From NCBI GenBank assembly GCA_963814095.1, contig CAWFBT010000006.1, positions 434,001 to 498,000 of the forward strand: a stretch of 64,000 bases of DNA. The letters are read 5' to 3'. The first letter of the stretch is position 1, and every line of letters begins with the position of its first letter. Positions 1 to 7,116 of this stretch are shown here, in pieces. A program made the position numbers and the translations under genes. The DNA is from JACVRW01 sp963814095. Its GTDB lineage: Bacteria; Actinomycetota; Thermoleophilia; Solirubrobacterales; Thermoleophilaceae. The notes below the pieces were generated by a model. That model saw only the letters and a program-made list of their open reading frames with translations. It made no database searches and was not told where the DNA came from.

Positions 1-1
1 C

Positions 2-268
2 GGGTACGCGATTTCGGCCCGGGCGGAGCAACTCTCGGGAGGTGATGTGCGACTCACGGCCGGCACTCTCTACGGGGCGCTCGAGCGCATGGCTCGACAG
101 GGCCTCGTCCAGATGGATCGCGAGGAGACCGTCGACGGGAGACTGCGGCGCTACTACCGGCTCAGCGACGAAGGGCGCGACGCGGTCATGAGCGAAGCCG
201 ACCGGCTGGCGGCCGCCGCCAGAGTGGTCAAGCGGCCGCGGCCGGCGCCGATTCGGAGCGCGGTGTGA
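2..268 (+). CDS. PadR-family transcriptional regulator (5' end outside window)
   Basis: The gene is cut by the left edge; the reading frame is open from base 2 and 88 residues are visible. The segment 'LTAGTLYGALERMARQGLV' is the recognition-helix/turn region of the PadR winged helix, followed by the wing 'GRLRRYYRLSDEGRDAV' and a short C-terminal helix. PadR proteins are dimeric DNA-binding repressors that usually sense small phenolics, drugs or envelope stress. The stop codon overlaps the GTG start of the next membrane-protein gene, so both are probably one transcript. PadR plus a membrane protein of unknown function is a common actinobacterial pairing. What it senses cannot be read from the sequence. 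Confidence 0.85.
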   Translation, partial: GYAISARAEQLSGGDVRLTAGTLYGALERMARQGLVQMDREETVDGRLRRYYRLSDEGRDAVMSEADRLAAAARVVKRPRPAPIRSAV

Positions 269-1317
269 AGCGGCGGCTGCGAGATCGGCTGACCTCCCTC
301 GCGGCGCGGACCTTCCCGCGGTCGCACCGGGGGGACGCCCGTGTCGTGCGCGATTGCGCGCGCGACGCCGTCGACGAACGCGGTCCGCGCGCGCTGGCGC
401 GCGAGTCGCTCGCGATCGCCGGCGCCGGCCTGCGAGTGCGCCTGGCCATGGACGTCAGGGACGTGAGGGGCGCGCCTTGGCGCCCTGCCCTGGCCGCTCT
501 GACGCTCCCGCTGGCCGCGGCGCTGCTCTGCGTCTGGACGTTCGGCTTCCTTCCGCTCTACGACCACTGGCCGCTCGGCGAGGGCTGGGCACTGCTGCTG
601 GGCGGGTCGGTCCTCGCACTGATCGGAGCGGCGTTCGCGGCGCGCTGGGTCGTCCTGCTGGGGGCGGCGGCGATGTTCGTGGCCGCCGGCGCGCCGTACC
701 TCGGCTACGGGACGGAGAAGGCCCTCTCCGGCACCGCCACCTTCTTCCCGGCGTCCGGCGTCGACCTGGGCGCCGCCTCGCTGATCCCGGCGCTGCTCCT
801 CGCGGTGGGGGCGCTCAGCCTCCCGCGGCGGCCGCAGCGCTCGCTTCGAACGGTGCTCGACCGCCTCCTGCTCGGACTGCTGCCGACCGCGGTCGCGCTC
901 GTCCATCTGCTGCCGCGCGAGGCACCACAGCCGACCACCAGCTTCGTGTACGACGAGCTCCCTGAGCGGGGCAGCAGCCTGGCCAAGCCCGAGGTGGTGT
1001 TCGGCCCGCCCTACGAGTTCCCCCAGCTCACAGCTTCGAAGCCGCTTCTGACGGCGCTCGGGATCGCACTGCTGGTGGCGGTCGTGCTCAGCTGGCGGGC
1101 GTCCCGCACCCGCCCGGAGGCGGCGCTTGCAACCGCGCTGGTCCTGGTCAGCGTGGCCTGGCCGCTTGCCTGGACGATGCACGGCTACGCCGTCTGGCCG
1201 CAGATCATCGTGCCGCTCGGCGCCGCGCTCGCGCTCACCCTGCGCGCGGCGCACGCAGCTCGGCGCTCGTCAGGCAGCCCGGAGTCGTCGCCGGAGCACG
1301 CGGCGAGCTCACCGTAG
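265..1317 (+). CDS. Multi-pass membrane protein coupled to PadR regulator
   Basis: This 350-residue protein has a basic soluble N-terminal region of about 70 residues with an Arg-rich stretch, then roughly seven to eight hydrophobic segments (near residues 72-92, 108-145, 168-185, 198-215, 267-285, 295-335) and a short Ser/Pro-rich tail. The start is GTG and overlaps the TGA of the PadR gene by four bases (GTGA), indicating translational coupling. Similar N-terminal prefix domains precede membrane proteins encoded next to PadR regulators in other actinobacteria. No catalytic or transport motif is recognisable. It is probably a target or sensor partner of the PadR protein, but the function is unknown. 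Confidence 0.7.
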   Translation: MKRRLRDRLTSLAARTFPRSHRGDARVVRDCARDAVDERGPRALARESLAIAGAGLRVRLAMDVRDVRGAPWRPALAALTLPLAAALLCVWTFGFLPLYDHWPLGEGWALLLGGSVLALIGAAFAARWVVLLGAAAMFVAAGAPYLGYGTEKALSGTATFFPASGVDLGAASLIPALLLAVGALSLPRRPQRSLRTVLDRLLLGLLPTAVALVHLLPREAPQPTTSFVYDELPERGSSLAKPEVVFGPPYEFPQLTASKPLLTALGIALLVAVVLSWRASRTRPEAALATALVLVSVAWPLAWTMHGYAVWPQIIVPLGAALALTLRAAHAARRSSGSPESSPEHAASSP

Positions 1318-1348
1318 GCTCGCTGCGCTTGTCCAGCGGTTCAGCGCG

Positions 1349-2317
1349 TCAGCCGACCGCCCAGGAGAGGCGGCTGGCCGGCTGAACCCCGTTCCCGCCG
1401 TTGAAGACCCGCTGCTTCCCAGACCCGTTGGCGTTCATCACCCAGATCGATCCCTGGCCCTGCAGTTGGGGGTCGCCGCAGTCGCCGGCGCACTGCATGT
1501 AGGCGATCTTCTTGCCGTCGGGCGAGTAGACGGCATCCACGATGCCGGTCTCCGCGCCCGACACGTTGGTGAGCACGCGCACGCCCGTGCCGTTCGGCCT
1601 CATCGAGACGATCGTGCGCTGGCCGCGAAGGGCCAGCAGGGTCTGGCCGTCCGGCGCCCAGGAGGGGCCGAAGAACTTCGCCGAGAGGCTCGCCGTGATG
1701 TTCGTATTGCGCCCACCGCTGCGGACGAAGAGATCGGATTTCGCGATGCCCTGTCCGTTCTTGTTGTAGGTGACTCGGTAGAACGCGAGGCGCGCGCCGC
1801 TCGGCGCGTACTCGGGACCACCTGCGCTCTGCTGGCGCGTGGCACCCGCCACCGTCTTCCGATTGGCGCCGTTCGCCCTCATGGTGGCGATCACGGACTG
1901 GCCTCCCGCGCCGTACTGCACCACCGCGAGCGCTGAGCCGCTCCGGTTGATCGACGGCCAGACGTGCGTGGGAGCCGAGGCTTGGTCCGCGAGCTGCCGG
2001 CCCGTCCCGTTCGCGTTCATCCGGTAGATGTGGCTCGGACGAGTGGTGGCCCGGTCCAGGCTGTCGAAGTAGATCGTCTGCCCATTCGCAGAGAAGTTCG
2101 GGTCCTCGTTCCAGACCGCCCCGGTCGTCGTCGTCAGCTGGTCGAGCCCGGTCCCGCCTGCTGAGACCGTGAAGATCTGGACCGTCCTCGTCTCGGCGTC
2201 GAGGGCGTCGAACGCCAGGAGCCCGTTCTGCCCCGGGAAGCTCCCCCAGGCCGGGCTTGAACCGCCTACAAGCGCAGCGAAGAGCGCTGCGAGGACGAAC
2301 ACCCTCATCGTGGTCAT
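1349..2317 (-). CDS. Secreted TolB/WD40-like beta-propeller protein
   Basis: The 322-residue product starts with a signal peptide (MTTMRVFVLAALFAAL, cleavage likely after SPAWG). It then carries repeated PD40/TolB-type blades, each with a strand ending in an 'M.ANG.G' turn: 'HIYRMNANGTG', 'VIATMRANGAN', 'IVSMRPNGTG' and 'SIWVMNANGSG'. Such propellers are periplasmic or extracellular binding scaffolds; no enzyme domain is attached. The open frame continues 450 bases further upstream, but that part lacks homology-like composition and the signal peptide fixes the start at the ATG at 2317 (or the ATG nine bases inside it). It is convergent with the upstream membrane-protein gene and divergent from the NmrA-like gene. 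Ligand unknown. Confidence 0.75.
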   Translation of the reverse strand: MTTMRVFVLAALFAALVGGSSPAWGSFPGQNGLLAFDALDAETRTVQIFTVSAGGTGLDQLTTTTGAVWNEDPNFSANGQTIYFDSLDRATTRPSHIYRMNANGTGRQLADQASAPTHVWPSINRSGSALAVVQYGAGGQSVIATMRANGANRKTVAGATRQQSAGGPEYAPSGARLAFYRVTYNKNGQGIAKSDLFVRSGGRNTNITASLSAKFFGPSWAPDGQTLLALRGQRTIVSMRPNGTGVRVLTNVSGAETGIVDAVYSPDGKKIAYMQCAGDCGDPQLQGQGSIWVMNANGSGKQRVFNGGNGVQPASRLSWAVG

Positions 2318-2494
2318 CGGCGATTCGTACCCCAGATCTGCCGTACACGTCAAGCAGACGAGGTCGTGCGCACCCAGAGGGGGTCCCTTGGGGAGCTGCC
2401 GAATCGCCGCCCATGCAAGGGGCGACCGCCTGAGGGAGACTCGGCACAGGTCGCACTCGCAGTCGTACCCGAACCTCAACAGGAAAGGCACCCA

Positions 2495-3238
2495 ATGAAG
2501 ATCGTCGTCATCGGCGGCACCGGGATGCTCGGCTCGAAGGTCGTCGCCAGCCTCCACGAGCATGGCCATGAGGCACTGGCCGCGTCTCCCCAGTCCGGCG
2601 TCGACACGATCACCGGCAAAGGGCTCGCGGAGGCCCTTGCGGGCGCAGAGGTCGTGGTCGACGCATCGAACGCGCCCGTCTGGGACGACGCGGCGGTGCT
2701 CGAGTTCTTCCAGACCTCGTCTCGCAACCTGACCGAGGCGGCGGCGAGCGCCGGATTGAAGCACTACGTCGCCATGTCGATCGTCGGAGCCGACCGCCTC
2801 CCGGAGAGCGGCTACCTCCGCGCGAAGGTCGCCCAGGAGGAGGTGGTGAAGAGCGCGGCGGTCCCGTTCACGCTCGCTCGCGCCACCCAGTTCTTCGAGT
2901 TCATCGGGCGCATCGCCGATTCGTGCACCAGCGGCTCCACCGTCCGGGTGACCCCGGCCCGGTTTCAGCCGGCGGCGGTTGCCGAGCTCGGCGCCGCCGT
3001 GGCAGATGTGGCGGCGGGCGAGCCGGCGAACGGGATCGTCGAGGTGGCCGGCCCCGAACCGCTCCGCATGGACGAGGCGGTTACGCGCCTCCTGAGCGCG
3101 GGGGGCGACCCCCGCACGGTCGTCACCGACCCGGACGCGCCGTACTTCGGGACCGTGCTCGACACCGAGTCACTGGTCCCGCACGAGAATCCCCATCTGA
3201 CTCGCACGCGCTTCGACGACTGGCTCTCACAGCGTTAG
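2495..3238 (+). CDS. NmrA-like NAD(P)-binding SDR protein (copy 1)
   Basis: The 247-residue protein opens with the Rossmann motif 'MKIVVIGGTGMLGSKVV' (GxxGxxG), typical of atypical SDRs of the NmrA/NAD(P)H-binding class. It contains the segment 'SIVGADRLPESGY' with Tyr and a following Lys and the conserved 'ATQFFEFIGRIAD'. Proteins of this class bind NAD(P) and act as reductases or redox-sensing regulators; the substrate is unknown. The start is fixed by the AGGAAAGG ribosome binding site at 2481-2488. A close paralogue lies at 5178-5933 on the other strand, with the same length, the same block order and the same C-terminal 'DWLSQ' ending. The gene is convergent with the LtrA gene and their stop codons overlap. 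Confidence 0.88.
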   Translation: MKIVVIGGTGMLGSKVVASLHEHGHEALAASPQSGVDTITGKGLAEALAGAEVVVDASNAPVWDDAAVLEFFQTSSRNLTEAAASAGLKHYVAMSIVGADRLPESGYLRAKVAQEEVVKSAAVPFTLARATQFFEFIGRIADSCTSGSTVRVTPARFQPAAVAELGAAVADVAAGEPANGIVEVAGPEPLRMDEAVTRLLSAGGDPRTVVTDPDAPYFGTVLDTESLVPHENPHLTRTRFDDWLSQR

Positions 3239-4437
3239 CGAGCACGCACCGCCTCGACGACCACGAGCAGGGTCAGGAGCACCATGAGCAGCGCCGATAC
3301 GACGAGGCCGTCGACATCGGCCGCAAACGGCACGGCGGCCAGCAGTGCCACAAGGGCGATGACCCGCGGCCGGCTCTGCGCCTCTCCGAGCCTGGCTGCA
3401 CAGGCCATCAGGCCGGCGAGGAAGAGCGCGGGACCCCCGAGGGCGACGAGCGCACCAGCCTCGTGGAGGTCGTCCGTCGGGTGCGCGATCACGAGTTCGT
3501 CGCCGACCGCGACAAGGACGATGCCGGCGATGATCGGGAGATGCAGGTAGGTGTAGATGTCGCGGCCGATCTGCCCTCGCTCGTCGGCCGTGGCCATTCG
3601 GATCCGCTCCAGGACCGTGCCGGCCACCTGGCCGAAGTACAGCCACCAGAGCGCCGTCGACGAGAGGAAGGCGAGCAGGAGCGCGGCGACGACCGAGACG
3701 CTCAAGCCGGTGTCCGAGGCGGTGGCGGCCGCCAGCACGACGCTCTCGCCGAGCGCGATGATCACGAACAGCTGAAAGCGCTCACCGAAATGGGCGCCCT
3801 CGATCTGCCACTTGCTCATGGGCGTGCGCCCAGCCCGAGGGACCCAGTAGGTCAGCAGCGGCGCCGCCAGATCGAGCCCGAGCGCACCCAGCCACAGCAC
3901 CCAGCGCAACCCCTCGCCGTCGACGACGCCGCCCGCGACCCAGAGTGGCGCCGAGAGCAGGCTCCAGGCCAGGATCTGGCGAAAGTTCTGGTTGAACTCT
4001 CCACGCGGGGTGACGGCCACCACAAAGGCGTTCCGCCCGATCTGCAGCCCCGAGTACGCGCACGCGAACAGCAACGCGTACTCGCTGAATCCCTGTGGGA
4101 TCGCGACCGACATCAGCAGGCTCGCCAGCATCACGAACACCAGCACGAGACGCACCGGAACGGTGTCCGGGTCGAACCAGTTCGTCATCCAGGTCGTGTA
4201 GTTCCACGCCCAGTACAGCGCGACGAGCATGAAGGCGGTCTCGGCCGCGCCCGCCCAGGTGATGTCATCGAGCAGGTGGTGCGACAGCTGGGTGACCGCG
4301 AAGACGTAGACGAGGTCGAAGAACAGCTCGAAGAACGTCGCGCGCTGTTCGCCCTCGGTCCGCGTGCGGATGATCGGCAGCTGCGGAACGATGGGGGGTG
4401 CGCCTCCCGGCGCACCCCCGTGCATGGTTCCGGCCAT
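3235..4437 (-). CDS. ltrA: Low temperature requirement protein A (LtrA) family membrane protein
   Basis: The 400-residue, mostly hydrophobic protein has the LtrA signature: N-terminal 'RATFFELFFDLVYVFAVTQL', then 'YWAWNYTTWMTNWFDPDT', a central 'HFGERFQLFVIIALGES' and about ten to twelve membrane segments. LtrA proteins are widespread in actinobacteria; the name comes from Listeria growth at low temperature and the molecular function is unproven. It is the last gene of the minus-strand operon starting at 6199; its start immediately abuts the stop of the hydrolase gene, so it relies on read-through translation. Its stop overlaps the stop of the convergent NmrA gene by four bases. Confidence 0.9.
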   Translation of the reverse strand: MAGTMHGGAPGGAPPIVPQLPIIRTRTEGEQRATFFELFFDLVYVFAVTQLSHHLLDDITWAGAAETAFMLVALYWAWNYTTWMTNWFDPDTVPVRLVLVFVMLASLLMSVAIPQGFSEYALLFACAYSGLQIGRNAFVVAVTPRGEFNQNFRQILAWSLLSAPLWVAGGVVDGEGLRWVLWLGALGLDLAAPLLTYWVPRAGRTPMSKWQIEGAHFGERFQLFVIIALGESVVLAAATASDTGLSVSVVAALLLAFLSSTALWWLYFGQVAGTVLERIRMATADERGQIGRDIYTYLHLPIIAGIVLVAVGDELVIAHPTDDLHEAGALVALGGPALFLAGLMACAARLGEAQSRPRVIALVALLAAVPFAADVDGLVVSALLMVLLTLLVVVEAVRAR

Positions 4438-5154
4438 TCAGGCGGGCAGGGCCACCGTCGCGGCCTCGATGATGAGCTGTGCGGTCTCCTCGGGACGCGA
4501 GACGGTGATCGCATGCGATGCGCCCGGGATCTCGATCGTGCGGCGGGCGCCGGCGCGCTCGGCCATGAAGCGCTGGAGCTGGGCGGGGATTATGCGGTCC
4601 TCTTCACCGATCAGGAACCACGAGGGTACCTCGCGCCAGAGCGGCTGCTCGCCCGAGCCTTCGGTGAGCGCCTCCTGCGTCGCGGGCCGCTGCGTGGTGG
4701 CCATCAGGCCGGCCTGCGACGCGGGCACGTCCTGGCAGAACACGTCGTGGAAGCTGTCCAGAGCGACGTAGAGGTCGGTCGTTCCGTCGCTCCGCGGCAC
4801 CGGCCGCGCCGTCTCCTCGCCGAGCATGCTGCCCGGGAACTTGGCCGCGAGTTGGAAGCAGTGCTCACCGGGTTCTGGGGCGAATCCATTGGCGTACACG
4901 AGTCCGACGATCTCGCCGGCGTCGGCGGGGACGTTGGACATCACCATGCCGCCGTATGAGTGGGCGGCGAGCACGACGGGGCCGTCGACCGCGCGGACGA
5001 CGTCCGCCACGGCGGCGGCGTCCGATGCCAGACCGCGCAGCGGGTTGGCCGCGGCGATCACCGGATGCCCGGCGTCGACCAGCGGATCGATGACGGCGTC
5101 CCAGCTCGAGGACTCGGCGAACGCGCCGTGGACGAGAACGATGGTGGGCTTCAT
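4438..5154 (-). CDS. Alpha/beta hydrolase (EstC/salicylate-esterase-like)
   Basis: This 238-residue cytoplasmic alpha/beta hydrolase has the oxyanion motif 'IVLVHGAFAESSSW', the nucleophile elbow 'AAHSYGG' (Ser66), an acid residue in 'GEEDRII' (Asp186) and the catalytic His in 'GASHAI' (His214), so the triad is complete. Size and the 'HGAFA.SSSW' start match the small esterase/hydroxynitrile-lyase-like subfamily common in actinobacteria. A strong GAAAGGAG ribosome binding site precedes the ATG. It lies 23 bases after the NmrA-like gene and directly abuts ltrA, as third gene of the operon from 6199. The natural substrate is unknown; small esters or aldehyde-derived products would fit the neighbouring reductase. 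Confidence 0.88.
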   Translation of the reverse strand: MKPTIVLVHGAFAESSSWDAVIDPLVDAGHPVIAAANPLRGLASDAAAVADVVRAVDGPVVLAAHSYGGMVMSNVPADAGEIVGLVYANGFAPEPGEHCFQLAAKFPGSMLGEETARPVPRSDGTTDLYVALDSFHDVFCQDVPASQAGLMATTQRPATQEALTEGSGEQPLWREVPSWFLIGEEDRIIPAQLQRFMAERAGARRTIEIPGASHAITVSRPEETAQLIIEAATVALPA

Positions 5155-5177
5155 GGGAAGCTCCTTTCGGGTTGGGG

Positions 5178-5933
5178 TCAGTCCTGCTTGGCTGACTGGC
5201 TGAGCCAGTCCTCGAAGTGGGTCGGGGCGATGCGTGCGTCATCGCCGGGGGTGAGGGTCTTGTCGTCCAGCTCGGCGCCGAAATAGCGGGCGTGAACGTC
5301 GGCCGTCACCTGTCGCGAGTCGCCGTTTGCGTTCAGGAAGCGCTGGGCGAGCTCATCGAGGCGGAACGCCTCGGGACCCGCCAGCTCGACCGTGTCGTTC
5401 AGTGGTGCGCCGACGGCGACATCGGCCAAGGTGCCGGCGACGTCATCGGCTGCCTCGGGCTGAACGAGGGCCGGCGACAGCCGGATGGTGTCGCCGTCCG
5501 CGCCCGAATCGGCGATGCGGCCGATGAACTCGAAGAACTGCGTGGCGCGGACGATCGTGTAGGGGACAGGGCCGGCCTTCACCAGCTCCTCCTGCGCGAC
5601 CTTCGCGCGGAAGTAGCCGCTCTCGGGGAGCCGGTCGGTACCGACGACCGACAGCGCCACGTGGTGCCCGACGCCGGCTGCCGCCTCGGCGGCGAGCAGG
5701 TTGCGCGATGAGGTCTGGAAGAAGTCGAGCACGGCCTGGTCATCCCACGCGGGTGCATTCGCCACGTCGACGACGACCTGGGCGCCCTCGAGTGCCTCGG
5801 CGAGCCCCTCGCCCGTCAGCGTGTTGACGCCCGTGTTGGGGGCCGCCGCGAGCGGCTCATGACCCTCCGCCTGCAGCTTCTCGACGAGCTTCGAGCCGAT
5901 GAGGCCGGTTCCGCCGATCACAACGATCTTCAT
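5178..5933 (-). CDS. NmrA-like NAD(P)-binding SDR protein (copy 2)
   Basis: This 251-residue protein begins 'MKIVVIGGTGLIGSKLV' and is a clear paralogue of the product at 2495-3238: both share 'FFQTSSRNL', 'DRLPESGY.RAKVAQEE' and 'RATQFFEFIGRIADS' in the same order. It is predicted to bind NAD(P) and act as reductase or redox sensor in the cytoplasm. The ribosome binding region GAAAGGCACC resembles that of copy 1, so the duplication included the leader. It is the second gene in the minus-strand operon, 20 bases after the 81-residue protein and 23 bases before the hydrolase. Substrate unknown. Confidence 0.88.
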   Translation of the reverse strand: MKIVVIGGTGLIGSKLVEKLQAEGHEPLAAAPNTGVNTLTGEGLAEALEGAQVVVDVANAPAWDDQAVLDFFQTSSRNLLAAEAAAGVGHHVALSVVGTDRLPESGYFRAKVAQEELVKAGPVPYTIVRATQFFEFIGRIADSGADGDTIRLSPALVQPEAADDVAGTLADVAVGAPLNDTVELAGPEAFRLDELAQRFLNANGDSRQVTADVHARYFGAELDDKTLTPGDDARIAPTHFEDWLSQSAKQD

Positions 5934-5953
5934 CTGGTGCCTTTCGCTTGTGT

Positions 5954-6199
5954 TCAGTACTGCGCGAGAAGCCGGTTGGCCTCCGCGAGGGCTCCGGCCA
6001 GGGCGTGCGCTCCAAGCACCACGCCGTCGGCGCTGGGGCCGATCCGCAACGTGAGGTCGCCCTCCTCGATGAGCGTGAAGCCGATCATCCGGTCGCCCGA
6101 CCAGAACTCGGCCACGCCGAGCGACGCCTCCTCAGCGCTGACCACGTTCACGTGGATGTCGTGCAGGACCTGCGAGGGCGACGGCAGTGCGTTTGTCAT
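5954..6199 (-). CDS. Small conserved-type protein, first gene of the LuxR-island operon
   Basis: The 81-residue protein has no signal peptide or membrane segment. It reads as a compact alpha+beta domain: strand 'DIHVNVVSAEEASLGVAEFW', strand 'DRMIGFTLIEEGDLTLRI' and a C-terminal Ala/Leu-rich helix ending 'LLAQY'. I do not recognise the family. It is the promoter-proximal gene of the operon running to ltrA. Its start codon lies 45 bases from a 23-bp element that is repeated exactly at 9872-9894, so it is probably controlled by the LuxR regulator encoded next door. Its role may be structural or regulatory for the reductase/hydrolase pair. Confidence 0.65.
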   Translation of the reverse strand: MTNALPSPSQVLHDIHVNVVSAEEASLGVAEFWSGDRMIGFTLIEEGDLTLRIGPSADGVVLGAHALAGALAEANRLLAQY

Positions 6200-6267
6200 G
6201 CAGCGAGCGTCCCTGAAGCGGGGCGCTCTCGCATCAGCCAGCTGGCCAGCCTGACTGGCTAGTCGCT
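6200..6267 (-). promoter_or_regulatory. Duplicated promoter with palindromic operator (minus-strand copy)
   Basis: Bases 6245-6267 hold a 23-bp element containing the dyad GCCAG-N5-CTGGC (6245-6259). The same 23 bases occur exactly, inverted, at 9872-9894. Similarity continues toward the start codon: both copies share 'GCTGGC-GATGCGAG' and 'GACGCT' blocks at nearly the same distance, and an ATG lies 45 bases (here) or 46 bases (other copy) from the element. Promoter of the operon 6199 to 3235. Confidence 0.75.
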
Positions 6268-6295
6268 GGTCATGGCCGGCCCAGGCCGCCGATTC

Positions 6296-7078
6296 TCAGT
6301 CTTGAAGCGAGGCGAGCTGCTCCTCGAAGCGACCCATGGCGGCGCCGTACAGGAGGACTCCCCAGCTCACCCGGGCCGCGCCCAGCGCGGCCAGCTCCGC
6401 CAGCGACGGCGCCTGCGGCAGGCGCAGGACGTTCACCGGGCCGCGGGCCTCCGAGGTGAAGCGGCGCAGCGCGTCCGTCTCCCACAGGAGGATCGGGTAC
6501 ACGCAGTCGACGCCCGCCTCGAGGTAGGCATTTGCGCGTCGCAACGCATCGGGAACGAGCTCCTCCTGGGTGCCGGGGCCGGCACCGGCCAGGAAGGGGC
6601 CGAGGAAGACGTCGACCCGGGCATTGATCACGAGCGGGTAGCCCTCCTCCGACGCCGCTTGGCGAACCGCCCCGAGCCACTCCGCGTGCCGATCGGGATC
6701 GCGGAGGCCGCCGGCCACGTAGTCGCTGTCCTCGAGGTTGCAGCCGGCCGCCCCCGCATTTCGCAGCGCGGCCACCAGCTCGGCCGGCTTCATGCCGTAG
6801 CCGGCCTCGGCGTCCACCGTCACGGGCACCTCGACGCCTCGTGCGATCCGCGCAGCCGCGGCGAGCATCTCGTCGGCCGGCGCACCCTCGTGGTCCTCAT
6901 AGCCGAGCGTGGCGGCCACCCCCCCGCTGGTGGTCGCGACCACGGGAAACCCAGCTGCGACGACGGCTCTCGCCGTTGCCACGTCCCAGGCGTTCGGAAG
7001 CAGAAGGGGGGTGCCGGGACGCTGGAGCGACCGCAGCAGCTCGCACCGGCTGTGGAGGTCCGTCTGTGAGAGGGCCAT
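6296..7078 (-). CDS. Isocitrate lyase/PEP mutase family protein (phosphonomutase-like)
   Basis: The 260-residue protein shows the PEP mutase/isocitrate lyase barrel: 'LLLPNAWDVATARAVVAAG', the metal-site segment 'VTVDAEAGYG', 'GCNLEDSD' and 'VINARVDVF'. The KKCGH loop of true isocitrate lyases is absent, so it is not ICL; members of this short subgroup are annotated as oxaloacetate decarboxylase-like, 2-methylisocitrate lyase-like or carboxyphosphonoenolpyruvate mutase-like and cleave or rearrange 2-oxo acids. It is divergent from the LuxR gene with 38 bases between the starts, so the two may share control. Its stop is 29 bases from the 23-bp operator element of the next operon. Confidence 0.85.
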   Translation of the reverse strand: MALSQTDLHSRCELLRSLQRPGTPLLLPNAWDVATARAVVAAGFPVVATTSGGVAATLGYEDHEGAPADEMLAAAARIARGVEVPVTVDAEAGYGMKPAELVAALRNAGAAGCNLEDSDYVAGGLRDPDRHAEWLGAVRQAASEEGYPLVINARVDVFLGPFLAGAGPGTQEELVPDALRRANAYLEAGVDCVYPILLWETDALRRFTSEARGPVNVLRLPQAPSLAELAALGAARVSWGVLLYGAAMGRFEEQLASLQD

Positions 7079-7100
7079 ATCGGGAATCTACGCCGTCGGT

Positions 7101-7106
7101 TAGCGT
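7101..7106 (+). promoter_or_regulatory. Candidate -10 box of the LuxR-AAA gene
   Basis: TAGCGT lies 10 bases before the ATG at 7117. There is no Shine-Dalgarno, so the transcript may be leaderless. Confidence 0.35.
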
Positions 7107-7116
7107 TGCCGGCGAG

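Noticed and set aside
154..1254. Long minus-strand open frame opposite the first membrane protein
   Set aside because: Arg/Gln/Glu-rich shadow composition without motifs; the plus frame has membrane segments and a coupled start.
2923..4959. 678-codon plus-strand open frame across the LtrA and hydrolase genes
   Set aside because: Low-complexity shadow; the opposite strand encodes two clear families with ribosome binding sites.
5194..5210. Perfect 17-bp palindrome GACTGGCT-G-AGCCAGTC, sharing AGCCAGTC with the LuxR operator
   Set aside because: It lies in the last codons of the NmrA-like gene (DWLSQS), and the flanking sequence does not match the 23-bp element; coding constraint explains it. 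It could be a weak extra site but I have no support.
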